DNA of 6,057 bases from RGIG1959 sp964564305 (GTDB lineage Bacteria; Bacillota; Clostridia; Oscillospirales; Acutalibacteraceae). The stretch spans positions 1 to 6,057 of the forward strand of contig CAZMAM010000050.1 of the NCBI GenBank assembly GCA_964564305.1, given 5' to 3'. Below, in pieces: positions 5,119-6,057 of the stretch. The first letter of the stretch is position 1, and each line of letters starts with the position of its first letter. Position numbers and translations under genes: made by a program. A model generated the notes under the pieces. The model searched no databases. It was not told the origin of the DNA and saw nothing but the letters and a program-made list of their open reading frames with translations.

Positions 5119-5964
5119 ATGCGGGAAATTTCGGTAACCGAACTGGAAAACACCATTGCAGCGCTGTGCATCGAGGCCAACCGGCATTTGCCCAAGGATG
5201 TGGCGGACGCCGTCATTGCCGCGAGAGATACAGAGCAGGCGCCTTTGGCCCGGGATATCATGCAAACTGTGTGCGAAAATATGCGCGCGGCCGATGAACT
5301 GTCGCTTCCCGTGTGCCAAGATACGGGAATGGCCGTGATTTTCGCGGAAATCGGGCAGGAGGTGCACATCACCGGAGGTTCGCTGAAGGACGCGATTCAC
5401 AGGGGCGTGGCGAAAGGGTACACACAGGGACTTTTGCGGTGTTCGGTGGTGGGCGATCCGCTGCGGCGAGTGAACACCGGAGATAATACGCCCGCCGTTA
5501 TTCATATCGATTTAACGCCTGGAGACGATGTTCGCCTGACGATGGTTCCCAAAGGATTCGGCAGCGAAAATATGAGCCGGCTTGAAATGCTGACACCTGC
5601 CGAGGCGGACACGGAGCATATTATACATTTTATTTGCCAAACAGCAAAAGAAGCCGGCGGAAACCCTTGCCCGCCCATGGTGCTGGGCGTGGGAATCGGC
5701 GGCGATTTTGAACTTTGCGCTCTGCTGGCCAAAAAGGCGCTGTGCCGACCGCTGAATGTGCCTAATCCCGATCCGTTTTACGCACAGCTGGAGCAGGACG
5801 CCCTTCGCGCCGTGAACGCGCTGGGCATCGGCCCGCAGGGATTCGGGGGCAATACTACCGCTTTGGGCGTAAATATCGAACCGTACGCCACACATATTGC
5901 CGGGTTGCCTGTGGCCGTAAATGTGGGGTGTCATGTGAACCGCCACGCCTGTGCCGAACTGTAA
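5119..5964 (+). CDS. Class I fumarate hydratase, alpha subunit (or L-tartrate dehydratase alpha)
   Basis: The 281-residue product is a complete alpha subunit of the oxygen-sensitive [4Fe-4S] hydro-lyases (TtdA/FumA N-terminal type). Together with a beta subunit it would interconvert fumarate and L-malate. Cluster ligands are visible as Cys66 in LPVCQDTG, Cys184 in GNPCPPMVLGVGIGG and Cys271 in VNVGCHVNRH. Other family blocks are VPKGFGSENMSRL (143-155) and GPQGFGGNTTALGV (238-251). The start ATG directly follows the amidohydrolase TAA, with AAGGGAG six bases upstream, so translation is coupled. Family members normally have the beta gene directly downstream; here only terminator-like hairpins follow within 93 bases. 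Tartrate dehydratase cannot be excluded from the alpha chain alone. Confidence 0.94.
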   Translation: MREISVTELENTIAALCIEANRHLPKDVADAVIAARDTEQAPLARDIMQTVCENMRAADELSLPVCQDTGMAVIFAEIGQEVHITGGSLKDAIHRGVAKGYTQGLLRCSVVGDPLRRVNTGDNTPAVIHIDLTPGDDVRLTMVPKGFGSENMSRLEMLTPAEADTEHIIHFICQTAKEAGGNPCPPMVLGVGIGGDFELCALLAKKALCRPLNVPNPDPFYAQLEQDALRAVNALGIGPQGFGGNTTALGVNIEPYATHIAGLPVAVNVGCHVNRHACAEL

Positions 5965-6008
5965 AAAATTAAAAAATTAATGGTCTGTTTTCCCGTGCGC
6001 GCGGGTGT

Positions 6009-6031
6009 GCCGCCGCAAGGCGGCTGTTTTT
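6009..6031 (+). terminator. Terminator of the amidohydrolase-fumarate hydratase operon
   Basis: GCCGCC (6009-6014), a GCAA tetraloop and GGCGGC (6019-6024) are followed by TGTTTTT, a textbook intrinsic terminator 45 bases past the stop codon. Confidence 0.85.
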
Positions 6032-6032
6032 G

Positions 6033-6057
6033 CCGTTCTCCCGTAAAGGAGAACGGT
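6033..6057 (+). terminator. Second hairpin at window end, possible tandem terminator
   Basis: CCGTTCTCC (6033-6041) pairs perfectly with GGAGAACGG (6048-6056) around a 6-base loop. The window ends one T later, so a T run cannot be judged. Confidence 0.5.

Overview
The window looks like a chromosomal segment of a Clostridia-type Bacillota. The evidence is the set of marker genes: efp next to a CD1247-type zinc-knuckle gene, a DivIC/FtsB-like division gene next to a YabR-like S1 gene, a split class I fumarate hydratase alpha subunit and an Rpn-family nuclease. AGGAGG-type ribosome binding sites and sigma-A-like promoters fit this. Base composition looks roughly balanced. No finer taxonomy can be supported.

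Layout. Positions 1-910 (minus) hold most of an Rpn/PD-(D/E)XK nuclease gene whose 3' end lies off the window; it has its own promoter at 974-1002. Positions 911-1256 are non-coding and hold that promoter, a palindrome and two candidate terminators. Positions 1257-2483 (minus) hold efp and, 201 bases downstream of it, the CD1247-type gene, an arrangement I recall from other Clostridia. Positions 2484-2869 are non-coding and hold two divergent promoters: one drives efp, the other starts a leader of about 260 bases in front of divIC. The leader contains strong, mutually exclusive inverted repeats. Positions 2870-3711 (plus) hold the divIC-like gene and the S1-domain gene, with a terminator-like hairpin squeezed between them. 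Positions 3712-3948 are non-coding. Positions 3949-5964 (plus) hold a metal-dependent amidohydrolase and fumarate hydratase alpha, with stop and start codons touching, followed by one good terminator and a second hairpin at the window end.

How the genes relate. efp rescues ribosomes stalled at proline runs. The divIC and S1 genes belong to division and RNA-binding housekeeping. The last two genes form a small metabolic operon of unknown joint purpose. I see no mobile element, CRISPR array or defence island apart from the Rpn gene, and no convincing new system. The points most worth a second look are the structured divIC leader, a hairpin repeated at 1103-1149 and 3890-3928, and the fumarate hydratase alpha gene with no beta gene directly behind it.
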